A stretch of DNA of 64,000 nt from Pseudomonas spelaei (GTDB taxonomy: Bacteria > Pseudomonadota > Gammaproteobacteria > Pseudomonadales > Pseudomonadaceae): NCBI RefSeq assembly GCF_009724245.1, contig NZ_WNNK01000003.1, positions 310,001 to 374,000 on the forward strand, given 5' to 3'. This document shows, in pieces, positions 8,779 through 18,692 of this stretch. The position numbers were made by a program, and so were the translations under genes. Position 1 is the stretch's first letter, and each line of letters opens with the position of its first letter. Under the pieces are notes generated by a model. That model was not told where the DNA came from, did not search any database, and saw only the letters and a list, made by a program, of their open reading frames with translations.

Positions 8779-10149
8779 TTAGCCGAGCTCCATCAGGGCC
8801 TGGTCTGCTTTCAGGCGCACGCTGACACACAAGCCTTTTTTCTGGATGTCATCGGTAAACCCGAAGCGCACCTGCGCTCCGATACGATCGGCAATCGCCT
8901 TGACGATCGACAGCCCCAGCCCCGAGCCTGCCTCACCGGTGCCCAGGCTGCGGTAAAACGGATCGAATACCCGTGCCTGTTCATCGACGCTGATCCCTGG
9001 CCCCGAGTCCTTGATTTGCAGCTGTATGGTCTGCTGGATCACTTCCACCGACAGGTCGATCTGCCCGCCCTGCGGGGTATAACGAATGGCGTTGTCCACC
9101 AGGTTCTTGACCAGGGTGAACAGGTCCAATTCGTTGATCATGACCTGTACATCGTGGAGGCTGGTCACGCCAATATCGAGGTGCTTGTGCTCCGCCAGCG
9201 GCAGCAGATCTTCCACCACTTGTCGATAGATCTCATGTATCGAAACCCTTGCCGCTGGCCGCTCAGCGGCCGATTGCACGGCGGCGAGGCTCAGCAGTTG
9301 ATCCATCAGTTTTCGGCTGCGCTCAATGCCCTGGGACAACGGCAATAACCGCTCGCGGGCGGGCGCAGGCAGCTCGCTGGCGGCCAGTCGCTCGGCTTGC
9401 AGGGACAGGGCAGTCATGGGCGATCGAAGTTCGTGGGCCGCATCGGCCACAAAGCGCTGTTGGGTCTCCATGGAGTGTGCGACGCGCCCCAGCAACCGAT
9501 TGATGGCCACGACAAAAGGTCGGACTTCAGTGGGCAGGTGCTGTTCATCGATCGGGTGCAGCGCTTGTTCGGCACGCTGGTCGATTTCCGTGGCGAGGCT
9601 GGCGATAGGACGGAACAGCTTGCGCACCAGATCACTGACCACCAGTAGCAGTACCGGAAACAGAATCAGGAACGGCAACAGGCTGCGCCAGGCCGCTTCG
9701 CGAGCGTCCTTGTCGCGGGCGTCGATTTCCTGGGCGACGGCGATGCGTTGACCACCGGTGAGGGTTCTGACCAGTACCCGAAACGCTTCGCCACCGACGT
9801 CCACCGTGGACAAGCCATCGGCCAGGTTTGTGGGGAACGGCAGGGGAATGGCCGTGTCATCGTTGCCCTGGGCTTTTGCGCCATCGGCCAGGTACTGCAC
9901 GATGACGCGGGACTCCTCGTCATCACCGTCGAGGGGCTTGTCCTCGGGGTATTTGAGGGTCATGTGCTGGCGGTCAAACAGCATCGCCACTTGGCGCAAG
10001 CTGTCGTCCTGCATCTCGTGGGTTTCTTCAAAGGCCGAGATGAACGAAAAAATGCCCGCCGCAATCGCGACGATCAGGATTGCCAGCGACAGAGACACAG
10101 ACAGCCTGAGCTGGACCGATTCGCTCAAACGTTTTTTGAAACCATCCAT
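8779..10149 (-). CDS. Sensor histidine kinase (TctE/QseC-like)
   Basis: This 456-residue inner-membrane kinase has a first membrane segment at ~16-37, a periplasmic loop of ~125 residues, and a second segment at ~165-185. The HAMP-like linker and phosphoacceptor His are in AHELRSPMTALSLQAERL (~238-255). The N box is NLVDNAIRYTPQGG, followed by DSGPGIS and GSGLGLSIVKAIADRI. It would phosphorylate the response regulator whose gene overlaps it by 25 bases upstream. The ligand is unknown. The gene is last in an apparent four-gene operon with the regulator, a lipoprotein and a DUF347-like membrane protein. Confidence 0.92.
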   Translation of the reverse strand: MDGFKKRLSESVQLRLSVSLSLAILIVAIAAGIFSFISAFEETHEMQDDSLRQVAMLFDRQHMTLKYPEDKPLDGDDEESRVIVQYLADGAKAQGNDDTAIPLPFPTNLADGLSTVDVGGEAFRVLVRTLTGGQRIAVAQEIDARDKDAREAAWRSLLPFLILFPVLLLVVSDLVRKLFRPIASLATEIDQRAEQALHPIDEQHLPTEVRPFVVAINRLLGRVAHSMETQQRFVADAAHELRSPMTALSLQAERLAASELPAPARERLLPLSQGIERSRKLMDQLLSLAAVQSAAERPAARVSIHEIYRQVVEDLLPLAEHKHLDIGVTSLHDVQVMINELDLFTLVKNLVDNAIRYTPQGGQIDLSVEVIQQTIQLQIKDSGPGISVDEQARVFDPFYRSLGTGEAGSGLGLSIVKAIADRIGAQVRFGFTDDIQKKGLCVSVRLKADQALMELG

Positions 10150-10790
10150 CCCAGCCCCCTGACGTTCTTGATCACATGGCTGCCCAATTTGCGCCGCAAC
10201 CCATGAATCAGGTACTCGACGGCGTTGCTTTCCACCTCGTTGCCCCAGCCATAAATCCGGTCCTCGAGATCGCTGCGCGAAAGAATCGCTCCGGGTCGGA
10301 TCAGCAAGGCTTGCAGCAACGCAAACTCCCGGCTGGAAAGCGGGACACTGCCCTGTTCCTCGGTGTTGGCCTCCTTGGACAGCAGGTCCAGCGACACCAC
10401 GCCATTACCCAGCAAAGGCAGGGCACTGCCGCCTTTGCGTCGTAATACGGCACGCATGCGGGCCAGTAATTCGGCCATGGCGAAGGGTTTGAGCAGGTAG
10501 TCGTCGGCACCGCCGTCGAGGCCGCGCAGCCGGTCGTCCAGGCTGTCCCGTGCGGTAATGATGAGTAGCGGCACGGGGTTGTTGCGTGCGCGAATGTTAT
10601 CCAGCACGTCCAGGCCGTCTTTGCCGGGCAGGCCGAGGTCCAGCAGCACCAGGTCGTAGTGCTGGGCGTCGAGTGCCGCGAGGCCGCTCGGGCCATTCTT
10701 CACCCAGTCGGCGGCATAGCTTGCGTCCGTGAGGGCACCCTGGATGGCCTCGCCAATCATCGGATCATCTTCGACCAACAGTATTCGCAT
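10125..10790 (-). CDS. OmpR-family response regulator (QseB/PmrA-like)
   Basis: The receiver domain has the acidic pair Asp8/Asp9, phosphoacceptor Asp51 in LLDLGLPG, Thr79, and Lys101 in KPF. It is followed by a winged-helix DNA-binding domain (~125-221) with SSREFALLQALL and a C-terminal hairpin (VRGLGWMV). I chose the ATG at 10790, which has GGAG six bases upstream; an in-frame TTG at 10805 would add only five residues. It overlaps the kinase gene, so the two are translationally coupled. The target genes are unknown, although its own operon is likely. Confidence 0.92.
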   Translation of the reverse strand: MRILLVEDDPMIGEAIQGALTDASYAADWVKNGPSGLAALDAQHYDLVLLDLGLPGKDGLDVLDNIRARNNPVPLLIITARDSLDDRLRGLDGGADDYLLKPFAMAELLARMRAVLRRKGGSALPLLGNGVVSLDLLSKEANTEEQGSVPLSSREFALLQALLIRPGAILSRSDLEDRIYGWGNEVESNAVEYLIHGLRRKLGSHVIKNVRGLGWMVSKNV

Positions 10791-10867
10791 GTCCCGCTCC
10801 GACAAAAAAGGCGCGAGGGTCGTGACCGTCGCGCCTGTATTGAAGCACCTGTGGTGGGGTTTGTCCG

Positions 10868-11305
10868 TTACGGCTTGCCCTTCATTGCGTCGAAGGCCTT
10901 GAGCAGGTCGTCCATGGCCGCCTGGCAGTCGGTCAGGTTCGGGCTACCGGTGCGCAGGGCGTCAAGTGCGCGGTCAATGGCTTTGTCGACCACATGCCAG
11001 TCGCTGGCGGCGCGGGGCTTGATCCCGGCTTCGGCGGAGTCCCAGGAGGTTTCCAGGTCCTTGATCCGGGTCTTTGCGCCTGGCAGGTCATTTTTGTCGA
11101 CCAGTGCCGAGACTTCGGCAGCGATGGTGCGAAATCCGGACAGATCGCCCAGTTTCGAGGCCGACGGACTTTGGGTGCTGATCACATTGGCAGTAGTACT
11201 TGCCGTGGGTTTGTCGGCAGGTTTCGAGCAGCCGGCGGCGATGCCCAGCAAAAGGATCGATGCGGCAATGGCAACGCGGCGGATAAGGGTTTGAACGTGG
11301 CGCAT
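10868..11305 (-). CDS. Small predicted lipoprotein of unknown function
   Basis: The start at 11305 ([15 protein letters not shown] upstream) gives 145 residues. The signal ends in a lipobox, LGIAAGC, with the lipidated Cys near residue 25. The mature part begins with a Thr/Ser/Ala-rich stretch and continues as helices with conserved-looking Asp and Trp residues ([31 protein letters not shown]), resembling a periplasmic sensor or carrier. It sits between the DUF347-like membrane protein gene and the two-component genes, all on one strand. An accessory role in signal input is possible. The family was not recognised. Confidence 0.75.
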   Translation of the reverse strand: MRHVQTLIRRVAIAASILLLGIAAGCSKPADKPTASTTANVISTQSPSASKLGDLSGFRTIAAEVSALVDKNDLPGAKTRIKDLETSWDSAEAGIKPRAASDWHVVDKAIDRALDALRTGSPNLTDCQAAMDDLLKAFDAMKGKP

Positions 11306-11325
11306 GAGGATGTCCTTGAGTGGCT

Positions 11326-12090
11326 TTATTGAGTGAGGGCTTTGCGATTGCCGCCATTGATTTGGGCGACGGCGACCAGCAAGACGATGACGCACAGGAA
11401 GATCGCACTGGTCCAGGTGGCGCCCATGCCGAGGCCACCGTAGGTTTTGGCTTGGGTCAGCAAGTCGCCGAGGGAGGCGCCGAACGGACGGGTCAGGATG
11501 TAGGCGATCCAGAAGGTGAGCACCACATTGGCGCCCAGGCGCCAGGCAATCAGGGTGGCGGCGATCAGCGCTCCGAAGATCACGGCACCGAGGGTAAAGC
11601 CCAGGCCCAGGGCTTCAGTGGCGAGGTCTCCGGCAGCGGTGCCGAGGGCAAAGGTGCAAAGCACCGTCGTCCAATAGAACCACTCCCGGCGTGGCGTGAC
11701 GATCTCGCGGATCGACAGGTTGTGTTCCGCCCGGTACCAGACCAGGAAATTGACCGCCAGCAACACGGAAAATATCGCGGTGCTGGTGTAGAGGCTAACG
11801 TCCAGTTTGTCGGTAAGAATATCGGTGATTTGCGTACCAACGATGCTGACCAGCACCACCGTCAACCAGTAGATCCAGGGGGTGTAGGCCTTGGTGCGCA
11901 GTTGGTAATACAGCGCGATCCCCAGCAGGGCCGCCATGCCGATGCTGGTGCGGCCAGCGCCGAAGCCGGCGTCGACGGCCAGGAAGTCCGCGCCGGTTTC
12001 GCCCACGGTGGTGGATAAAATCTTGATCACCCAGAAGGACAGCGTCACCTCGGGGACTTTGTTCAGCCAGCGGGCTGTCGTGGCATTCAT
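11326..12090 (-). CDS. DUF347/COG4705-like multi-pass membrane protein
   Basis: This 254-residue protein has about eight hydrophobic segments and two internally similar halves, each opening with a KxPExTLSFWxIKIL-like or FWxTTVLxTFALGTAxGD segment. The pattern recalls the repeat family of uncharacterised membrane-anchored proteins (DUF347). It is the first gene of the operon that continues with the lipoprotein, response regulator and kinase. This family is often found near QseBC-like systems, so it may be a sensed or regulated transporter. No transport substrate can be deduced. Confidence 0.75.
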   Translation of the reverse strand: MNATTARWLNKVPEVTLSFWVIKILSTTVGETGADFLAVDAGFGAGRTSIGMAALLGIALYYQLRTKAYTPWIYWLTVVLVSIVGTQITDILTDKLDVSLYTSTAIFSVLLAVNFLVWYRAEHNLSIREIVTPRREWFYWTTVLCTFALGTAAGDLATEALGLGFTLGAVIFGALIAATLIAWRLGANVVLTFWIAYILTRPFGASLGDLLTQAKTYGGLGMGATWTSAIFLCVIVLLVAVAQINGGNRKALTQ

Positions 12091-12183
12091 CTGAGCGACC
12101 TCTGCGGTACCGCGCCGTCATTGGCGCAGGGCAGAAGGTACGCAGGGAAACTTAGCTGAGACTGAGGCGCGAGTACGCCGAGC

Positions 12184-13236
12184 TTAATCCGGCAAAATGT
12201 GAGCGTGGCCCAGGGTGGTGACGTGCACCGCACTGCCGGTGGCGGGCGCCTGCAGGCCGGTGCTGCGTACCAGCAGTGAGCGGCCCGGCTCGAATTCGGC
12301 GGCGTGCAAGGCCACGGTCAGGGTGCAGGTGTTGCCGCCAAAGTCCCGCTCGGTGACCACGCCCTGGCAGCCGGATGAATCCGTCGACGTGCTGCTGATC
12401 TGCAATTGCTCGGGCCGCAGCATGATCTGCGCGGTGGGGTGGGTGCTCTGGCTGTTGACGGCGATCCGGCCCAGATCGCAATGGGCCCAACCGGCCTCGA
12501 TCCGTGCGGGCATGACCACGGCGTCGCCGAGGAACAAGGCGGTTTGTGTGTCGTGGGGGTATTGGTACAGGTCCATGGGTGGGCCGGATTGCACCAGGCG
12601 CCCTTGGCGCATGACGGCCAACTGGTCGGCGAAGGACAGGGCCTCGCTTTGGTCGTGGGTGACCAGAATGGTGGTGACGCCGGCGTCGGCCAGCAGCCGC
12701 GCAACCATCTTGCGCATAGCGGCGCGCAAGCCGGTGTCCAGGGCCGAGAAGGGCTCATCGAGCAGCATCAACCGCGGTTGCTGGGCCAGCGCCCGGGCCA
12801 GTGCCACCCGTTGCTGTTGGCCGCCGGACAGCTCGTGAGGCCAGCGCTGGGCCATGCTGGCGTCCAGCGCGACGCTGTCCATCAACTCGGCGATCCGCGT
12901 TTGCCGGGTCGGGCCTTTGTCCGTCAGGCCGAAGCCGATGTTGGCGGCCACCGTCATGTGTGGGAACAGCGCGCCGTCCTGGGGGACGTAGCCGATCAGG
13001 CGTTGGTGGGCCGGGACGCAATGGGTAGCGTCCACCAGCGTCTGGCCATTGAGCGTAAGACTGCCCGCGTCGGGAAACTCAAAGCCTGCGATCATCCGCA
13101 GCAAGGTGGTCTTGCCCGAACCCGAAGGCCCGACGATCACCGTGCGGCTGCCGGTGGGCACCGACAGGTTGATGTTTTCCAGGGCGCGCTGGGGGCCGAA
13201 GGATTTGTAGATCGAATGCAGTTCGAGGGCGTTCAT
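12184..13236 (-). CDS. Fe3+-type ABC transporter ATP-binding protein (FbpC-like)
   Basis: This 350-residue ATPase has Walker [13 protein letters not shown] (~35-46), signature [15 protein letters not shown], Walker [13 protein letters not shown], and switch His in [11 protein letters not shown]-terminal TOBE-like domain (~240-350) carries [10 protein letters not shown]. It energises the permease encoded just upstream; the start ATG overlaps the permease stop as ATGA. The substrate is inferred from the adjacent FbpA-like binding protein. This CysA/FbpC/PotA branch also serves thiamine, spermidine and 2-aminoethylphosphonate. Confidence 0.88.
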   Translation of the reverse strand: MNALELHSIYKSFGPQRALENINLSVPTGSRTVIVGPSGSGKTTLLRMIAGFEFPDAGSLTLNGQTLVDATHCVPAHQRLIGYVPQDGALFPHMTVAANIGFGLTDKGPTRQTRIAELMDSVALDASMAQRWPHELSGGQQQRVALARALAQQPRLMLLDEPFSALDTGLRAAMRKMVARLLADAGVTTILVTHDQSEALSFADQLAVMRQGRLVQSGPPMDLYQYPHDTQTALFLGDAVVMPARIEAGWAHCDLGRIAVNSQSTHPTAQIMLRPEQLQISSTSTDSSGCQGVVTERDFGGNTCTLTVALHAAEFEPGRSLLVRSTGLQAPATGSAVHVTTLGHAHILPD

Positions 13237-14834
13237 CGGCCAGCCGTACGTTTGGATTGGTGATAAAGAAGGCCGGTCAACGGCAGCGACAGCAGGATCA
13301 TGATCAGCGCATAGGGCGCAGCGGCCGCGTAGTCGATTTCGCTGGTCATGGCCCAGAAACCGGTGGCCAGGGTTCGCGTGCCGTTGGGCGCCAGCAGCAG
13401 GGTGGCGGTCAGCTCATTGGTGATCGCCAGGAACACCAGCGCGGCACCGGCGGCGGCCCCCGGTGCGGCCAGGCGCATGGTAATCAGCCACAACGCCCGG
13501 CCGGGGGAACGACCCAGGCTGCGCGCCATGTTTTCCAGCTCCACGGGGGCTTGGGCGATGCCGGCGCGCAGGCTGACCAGGGCGCGGGGCAGGAACATCA
13601 GCAGGTAGGCAAGCAGTACCGTGAGAGTGGTCTGGTAGATCGGCCGGGCGTAGTGAATGGTCACCGTCACCAGGGCCAGTGCGACGACGATACCGGGCAA
13701 CGAACTGGTGATGTAATTGCAGCTTTCCAGGACGCGCTGCAACCGACCGGGCGCGCGAATCGACAGCCAGGCAATCGGTACCGCCGCGCAGGTGGTGAGC
13801 ACGGCACCGGCGACGCCCAGGAGCAGGGTCTGTTCCAGGGCCGGTAGCAATTCACTCATCTGCCAGACCTCCACGCCACCGGCAATCAGCCACTTGCCCA
13901 GGGTGATCAACGGCACACCCAGGGCCAGCAGGCAGGTCAGCCCCTGCAACAGCAGCGCGAATGCGGTCGTGCGAGGGCTCAGTTGCACAATCCGTTGATC
14001 CCGCGCGCTGCCTGAGCCGACCCGGGCATAACGGGCATGGCCGCGTGCCGCCGATTCGGCGGTGAGCATGGCCAGGCAGCACAACGCCAACACCGCCGCC
14101 AGCATGTTCGCGGCCGGGCCATTGAAGGTGGATTTGAACTGATCGAAGATCGCGGTGGTGAAGGTGTCAAAACGAATCATCGCGTACAGGCCATATTCGG
14201 CCAGCAGATGCAAGCCCACCAGCAGCGCACCGCCGCAGATGGCCAGGCGCAGTTGTGGCAACACCACTCGGAAAAATACCGCCCAGGGTTTGAGCCCAAG
14301 GGATTCGGCGACATCTTCGATGGCCGGGTCCAGCCGGCGCAACGTGGCGGCCACCGGCAGGTAGAGAAAAGGAAAGTAGGCGATCACTGACACCAGCACG
14401 CCGGCCGGCAAGCCATGAATCGAAGGCACCAGGCTGACCCACGCATAACTGTGGACGAAGGCCGGCACCGCCAGTGGCGCGACAGCCAACAACGACCACA
14501 GGCGTCGACCAGGCAGGTTGCTGCGCTCGGTCAGCCAGGCCAGGGCAATACCCAACACCACGCACAGCGGCAAGGTGATCACCACCAGCAGCACGGTGTT
14601 GATCAACAGTTCGGCCACCCGTGGCCGGAACACCAGTGCCTCGACCGTGGCCCAGCCGGTTTGCCAGGAGACGCCAATCACAAAGGCGATCGGCAGCAGC
14701 GCCAACAGCGAGACCAGCACCGACAGACCGGTGACCCACGCGCCACCGCGGCCCATGAACAGGCCGCGGGTACGTCGTAACGGAGGGGCGCAGGCCGCTT
14801 GAGCGACATCCGTCGGCAGGCTTTCAGGCAGCAA
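13233..14834 (-). CDS. Fe3+-type ABC transporter permease (FbpB-like, two fused permease halves)
   Basis: The 533-residue protein has about 12 membrane segments in two homologous halves, each with an EAA-like loop contacting the ATPase ([21 protein letters not shown] in part, and [20 protein letters not shown]). This is typical of FbpB/ThiP permeases. It begins with TTG directly after the stop of the binding-protein gene. The first ~25 residues are not conserved-looking, so a later ATG (MGRGGAW) could be the true start. It forms the transmembrane pore of the fbpABC-like importer. Confidence 0.88.
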   Translation of the reverse strand: MLPESLPTDVAQAACAPPLRRTRGLFMGRGGAWVTGLSVLVSLLALLPIAFVIGVSWQTGWATVEALVFRPRVAELLINTVLLVVITLPLCVVLGIALAWLTERSNLPGRRLWSLLAVAPLAVPAFVHSYAWVSLVPSIHGLPAGVLVSVIAYFPFLYLPVAATLRRLDPAIEDVAESLGLKPWAVFFRVVLPQLRLAICGGALLVGLHLLAEYGLYAMIRFDTFTTAIFDQFKSTFNGPAANMLAAVLALCCLAMLTAESAARGHARYARVGSGSARDQRIVQLSPRTTAFALLLQGLTCLLALGVPLITLGKWLIAGGVEVWQMSELLPALEQTLLLGVAGAVLTTCAAVPIAWLSIRAPGRLQRVLESCNYITSSLPGIVVALALVTVTIHYARPIYQTTLTVLLAYLLMFLPRALVSLRAGIAQAPVELENMARSLGRSPGRALWLITMRLAAPGAAAGAALVFLAITNELTATLLLAPNGTRTLATGFWAMTSEIDYAAAAPYALIMILLSLPLTGLLYHQSKRTAGR

Positions 14835-15851
14835 TCAGAGCAGTCCGGCCTGGGTCATCAGTTGCACCGCTTTTTTGCTGTCGAGCCTGGAGGCGTCGAC
14901 TTTCGGTGCGTCGAGCTGTGACAACGGCACCAGTTTCGGGTTCGACGGGGCGTTCTGGCCCACGGCGTATTCGAACGAGTTGCCGTTTTTCAGAATGGCC
15001 TGGCCGTCTTTGCCGGTGATCCACTTCAGGAAAGCCTGGGCCTGTTCTTTGTGTTTGCTGGACGCGAGTACGCCGCCACCGGAAATGCTGACAAAGGCGC
15101 CCGGGTCCTGGTGTTTGAAGTAGTGCAGCGAGGTGTTTTTACTGTTTTCACCGGTCTTGGACTGATCGACGAAGCTGTAGTAGTGGTAGATCACACCGCT
15201 GTCGACCTGGCCGGCGTTTACCGCTTTAAGCACTGCGCTGTTGCCCCGGTAAATGGAGGCGTTGGTTTTCATCGCCTTGAGCCAGTCGAGGGTCGCGGCT
15301 TCGCCCTTGAGCGCCAGCACGGCGGCGACGATGGCCTGGAAGTCGGCACCGGCCGGGGAGGCAGCCCAGCGGCCTTTCCAGCTTGGCGAGGCCAGGTCCA
15401 TCAGGGATTTTGGCAGGTCGGCGGCGGCCAGCTTGCTCGGGTTGTAGACAAATACGGTGGAGCGGGCGGCGATCCCCAGCCATTTGCCGTGGGCGGGACG
15501 GTAGGCCGAGTCGACTTGCTCCAGCGTGGTGGGCGCGACCGGGGCAAACAGCCCGGCGTTGTCCACCAGCACCATGGCCGGGGAGTTTTCGGTCAGGAAC
15601 ACGTCGGCCGGCGAGGCCGCGCCTTCCTGGACGATCTGGTTGCCCATTTCAGTGTCGTCGCCATTGCGCACGGTCACCTTGATCCCGGTTTCCTTGGTGA
15701 AGCCTTCGACCCAGGACTTGGTCAGGCTTTCGTGTTGGGCGTTATAGACCACGATGCCGTCGGTCTCGCTCGCGGCATAGACGTGCCCGGCACTGACCAA
15801 TGCGGTGGCCAGCAATGCTTTTTTGAGAAAAGAGGGGATGCGGGTAGTCAT
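14835..15851 (-). CDS. Periplasmic Fe3+-binding protein (FbpA-like)
   Basis: The start at 15851 (MTTRIPSFLKK, AGGAG upstream) gives 338 residues with a signal peptide ending near VYA-A. The mature protein starts with the VVYNAQHE strand of extracellular iron-binding proteins. The Tyr pair in YHYYSF is the canonical Fe3+-chelating pair of FbpA. It captures ferric iron (or possibly a related metal or organic ligand) and delivers it to the downstream permease/ATPase. It is first in a three-gene operon. A weak Fur-like site lies 70-90 bases upstream. Confidence 0.88.
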   Translation of the reverse strand: MTTRIPSFLKKALLATALVSAGHVYAASETDGIVVYNAQHESLTKSWVEGFTKETGIKVTVRNGDDTEMGNQIVQEGAASPADVFLTENSPAMVLVDNAGLFAPVAPTTLEQVDSAYRPAHGKWLGIAARSTVFVYNPSKLAAADLPKSLMDLASPSWKGRWAASPAGADFQAIVAAVLALKGEAATLDWLKAMKTNASIYRGNSAVLKAVNAGQVDSGVIYHYYSFVDQSKTGENSKNTSLHYFKHQDPGAFVSISGGGVLASSKHKEQAQAFLKWITGKDGQAILKNGNSFEYAVGQNAPSNPKLVPLSQLDAPKVDASRLDSKKAVQLMTQAGLL

Positions 15852-15921
15852 GCCGGGGGAGCTCCTGGATGTTTGATTTGTGTGGGGCAAAGCAGCGACT
15901 AAGGTCAGCAATGACTCTGGT

Positions 15922-15940
15922 TCAATAGGAATCATTTGCA
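15922..15940 (-). promoter_or_regulatory. Possible Fur box upstream of the Fe3+ transporter
   Basis: On the minus strand, GCAAATGATTCCTATTGAA aligns with the 19-base Fur consensus at about 11 of 19 positions, including the AATGAT half. It lies 71-89 bases upstream of the FbpA-like start. The match is modest. Confidence 0.3.
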
Positions 15941-16031
15941 TGTTTGTGGGCGGCGAATGTAGAGCCGTGAATGAGAAAAAAACGTTAAAAAAACCGTTAA
16001 TAGATGTGATTTGGACGGTGTGGATGGCGAC

Positions 16032-16814
16032 TTAAACCTTGCGGTTGAGGAAGTACCGACTCGGCACCTCGCCCAACACTTGTTTGAACACGGTCGCAAA
16101 GGCGCTGGGGCTGCTGTAGCCCAGCTCCACCGCCGCGCGGGTCACCGACTCGCCGTTACCCAGGCGTACGACAGCGGCGAGCAGGCAGGCTTGCTGGCGC
16201 CATTGGAGATAACTGATGCCGATATGCTCGCGGAACTGACGGGTAAAGGTGCGGCGGCTCATGCCGGCGTGGGCGGCCATGGTGTCGATGTCAATTTCCA
16301 GCGAGGGTGCCGCCAGGAACCGCTGGCAGGCCTGGGCGAGGCGTGGCTCACCGGGCAGTGGGGCACAGAGGGGCAACACGGGCATCTGCGCGATCTCGTG
16401 CTGCAACAGGCCCATCAGATAACCGTCACGTCCGTTGAGGGCGTAGCGTGCGGGTATCTCGACGGCTTTTTCCAGCAAGTGGCGCAGCAGCGGTGATACA
16501 TCCAGGACCTCGCACTGTTGCGGCAGGCCCAGGTGCCGCGCGGCCTGCGGGCGGATGTAGGTGTTGAGCATAGTGACCGGGCCGCGCATCTGCATCGAGT
16601 GGAGTACTCGACCGGGTACCCAGATGGCCCGTTGGGGCGGCACCACCCAGTTACCTGAGTCGGTGAACACCGTGATCACGCCCCGCGAGGCATAAGCAAA
16701 CTGGCCGCGCTGATGCGTGTGGGCGTCGAACAGCTCACCGTCGGCGTAATCGATGGCCGTGACGACGACATCGCGCGGGGTGTTTTCGTAAGGCGTCAGG
16801 TTTGATTTCGGCAT
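16032..16814 (-). CDS. AraC-family regulator with N-terminal cupin domain
   Basis: The 260-residue protein has an N-terminal cupin-like sensor (AHTHQRGQFAYASRGVITV, ~30-50) and two HTHs in the C-terminal 100 residues (MAAHAGMSRRTFTRQFREH, then VTRAAVELGYSSPSAFATVFKQV). It matches the AraC subgroup that often controls a nearby exporter. It is divergent from the EamA transporter gene (114-base gap), the likely target. The inducer is unknown. Confidence 0.88.
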   Translation of the reverse strand: MPKSNLTPYENTPRDVVVTAIDYADGELFDAHTHQRGQFAYASRGVITVFTDSGNWVVPPQRAIWVPGRVLHSMQMRGPVTMLNTYIRPQAARHLGLPQQCEVLDVSPLLRHLLEKAVEIPARYALNGRDGYLMGLLQHEIAQMPVLPLCAPLPGEPRLAQACQRFLAAPSLEIDIDTMAAHAGMSRRTFTRQFREHIGISYLQWRQQACLLAAVVRLGNGESVTRAAVELGYSSPSAFATVFKQVLGEVPSRYFLNRKV

Positions 16815-16928
16815 GGCCCGATTCTAGTACTAATTGACCCGCTATCGCATGCGGGCCATGGAGATTTGCGAAAAAATCAGGGGGTGGCATGGCGTTCCGC
16901 CGTGCCGTTTCGGAAACCGGCGTACCCC

Positions 16929-17804
16929 ATGAAGAACACACACCTGCTGCTGGCCCTCCTGGTGACGGCCGTCTGGGGCTTGAACTTCCCCATCACCAAG
17001 CTCGGCCTGGCCGAAATCAACCCGCTGTTGCTTACCGCTCTGCGCTTCACGTTGGCCGCCTTGCCCTGGGTGTTTTTCGTGGAGCGCCCGAACGTGGCCT
17101 TTCATTGGCTGGCGGCCTATGGGTTGATCTTTGGCGTGGCCATGTGGGCGCTGATCAACCTGGGCATCGCCTTGGGTGTGCCGCCCGGCAGTGCCTCGTT
17201 GTTGATCCAGTTCAGTGCGTTTTTCACGTTGGGCTGGGGTGTGCTGTTGTTCCGTGAAGGGTTGTCGCTGCCGCAACTGATCAGCGTGGTGTTGGCGGCC
17301 AGCGGGCTGGCGGGCATCCTGCTCGGCAGCCCCGGCAAGGCGACTACCCTGGGCTTTGTGCTGGTGATGATCAGTGCCATGGCCTGGAGCATTGGTAATA
17401 TCATCATCAAGGTGTCCAGGGTGCGCGAGATCTTTGCCTTTGTGGTGTGGGCCAGTTTGTTCGCGCCGATCCCATTGATGCTGTTGACCTGGCTGCTGCA
17501 CGGTTCGGCACCCTTTGTCGCGTTGCCTGGGCAGTTGAGTGGGGTTGCGTTGTTCTCGCTGGCGTTCCAGGTCTATGGCGCCACGCATTTCTGCTACTGG
17601 GGATGGAACCTGTTGTTGCGTGAGTACCCGGTGTCACGCGTGGCGCCCTTGTCATTGTTGATTCCGGTGTTTGGCATCCTCAGCTCCATGTTCATCCTTG
17701 GCCAGTACCCGAGCACCTCGGAGTGGGGTTGCATCGGGCTGATTCTGTTGGCACTGGCGGTGGGCGTGAAGAAGGGGCGCAATCTGTTGGTGCGCGTTGC
17801 CTGA
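16929..17804 (+). CDS. EamA/DMT-family transporter
   Basis: The start at 16929 gives 291 residues with ten hydrophobic segments in two EamA repeats. The first has the WGLNFPITKLGL motif, and ALRFTLAALPWVFF follows. It is close to E. coli EamA (299 aa), an exporter of O-acetylserine and cysteine pathway metabolites. The ATG at 16866 would add a hydrophilic tail uncommon in this family. The divergent cupin/AraC regulator probably controls it. The substrate is unproven. Confidence 0.85.
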   Translation: MKNTHLLLALLVTAVWGLNFPITKLGLAEINPLLLTALRFTLAALPWVFFVERPNVAFHWLAAYGLIFGVAMWALINLGIALGVPPGSASLLIQFSAFFTLGWGVLLFREGLSLPQLISVVLAASGLAGILLGSPGKATTLGFVLVMISAMAWSIGNIIIKVSRVREIFAFVVWASLFAPIPLMLLTWLLHGSAPFVALPGQLSGVALFSLAFQVYGATHFCYWGWNLLLREYPVSRVAPLSLLIPVFGILSSMFILGQYPSTSEWGCIGLILLALAVGVKKGRNLLVRVA

Positions 17805-17939
17805 TCAATCAATCTGGACGATGGCGAAGCTTTTCTGGAGGCCCGGCTATTACGGCTTTAGCGTGACGCTCATAAGCTGGTTCTGTCGATCAACGCCTGA
17901 TGTTCAAGGGCCTGATTTGAGTTTCTGAACCGGAGCTGC

Positions 17940-18692
17940 ATGATGAAAACACTGCAAAAGAAAATCGCCTTGGTCACTGGATCTTCCAAAGGCATTGGTG
18001 CCGCTATTGCCAGGCAACTCGCCGCGCAAGGCGCGACGGTAATCGTCAACTACACCCGCAGCCAGGCCGAGGCCGATCACGTGGTTGCAGAGATTGTCGC
18101 CGCTGGCGGCCGGGCGCATGCGATCAAGGCCGATGTGTCTGATGCGCTGGATATCAAGGCGCTGTTCAAGGCCATCGTCCACCAACATGGGCATCTCGAT
18201 ATTCTGGTGAACAACGCCGGCGTGTATGCCACCGGCGCTTTGGCCGATGTCAGCGAAGCCGAGTTCCATCGCCAGTTCAACCTGAACGTCCTGGGCTTGA
18301 TCCAGTGCACCCAGGCCGCTGTCGATATGTTCAATCCCAACGGCGGCAGCATCGTCAATATCAGCTCCAGCGTCACCTCGTTCACCCCGGCCAATTCGAC
18401 GGTGTACACCGCCTCCAAAGGCGCGGTGGACGCGATCACACGCACCCTGGCCAATGAGCTGGGGCCGAAGAACATTCGGGTCAACTCGGTCAATCCGGGA
18501 CTGGTGGTCACCGAGGGCGTTCACGACAGTGGTTTTCTCGAGGATGCCTTCCGCCAGAAGATTGAGTCCATCACGCCCCTGGGGCGTATCGGCACCCCGC
18601 AGGACATCGCACCGGCCGTGGCTTTTCTGGCTTCGGACGATGCCGGCTGGATCACCGGCGAAACCCTGGTGATCGGTGGCGGATTGCACTAA
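17940..18692 (+). CDS. SDR-family NAD(P)-dependent oxidoreductase
   Basis: This is a classical short-chain dehydrogenase of 250 residues: cofactor loop TGSSKGIG (~14-21), NNAGVYATGAL, catalytic Ser in NISSSVTS, and catalytic Tyr156/Lys160 in YTASKGA. The C-terminal segment SDDAGWITGETLVIGGG is typical. It resembles 3-oxoacyl-ACP reductase/glucose dehydrogenase-like enzymes used in detoxification; the substrate is unknown. Its stop overlaps by a few bases the stop of the convergent AraC gene. Confidence 0.88.
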   Translation: MMKTLQKKIALVTGSSKGIGAAIARQLAAQGATVIVNYTRSQAEADHVVAEIVAAGGRAHAIKADVSDALDIKALFKAIVHQHGHLDILVNNAGVYATGALADVSEAEFHRQFNLNVLGLIQCTQAAVDMFNPNGGSIVNISSSVTSFTPANSTVYTASKGAVDAITRTLANELGPKNIRVNSVNPGLVVTEGVHDSGFLEDAFRQKIESITPLGRIGTPQDIAPAVAFLASDDAGWITGETLVIGGGLH

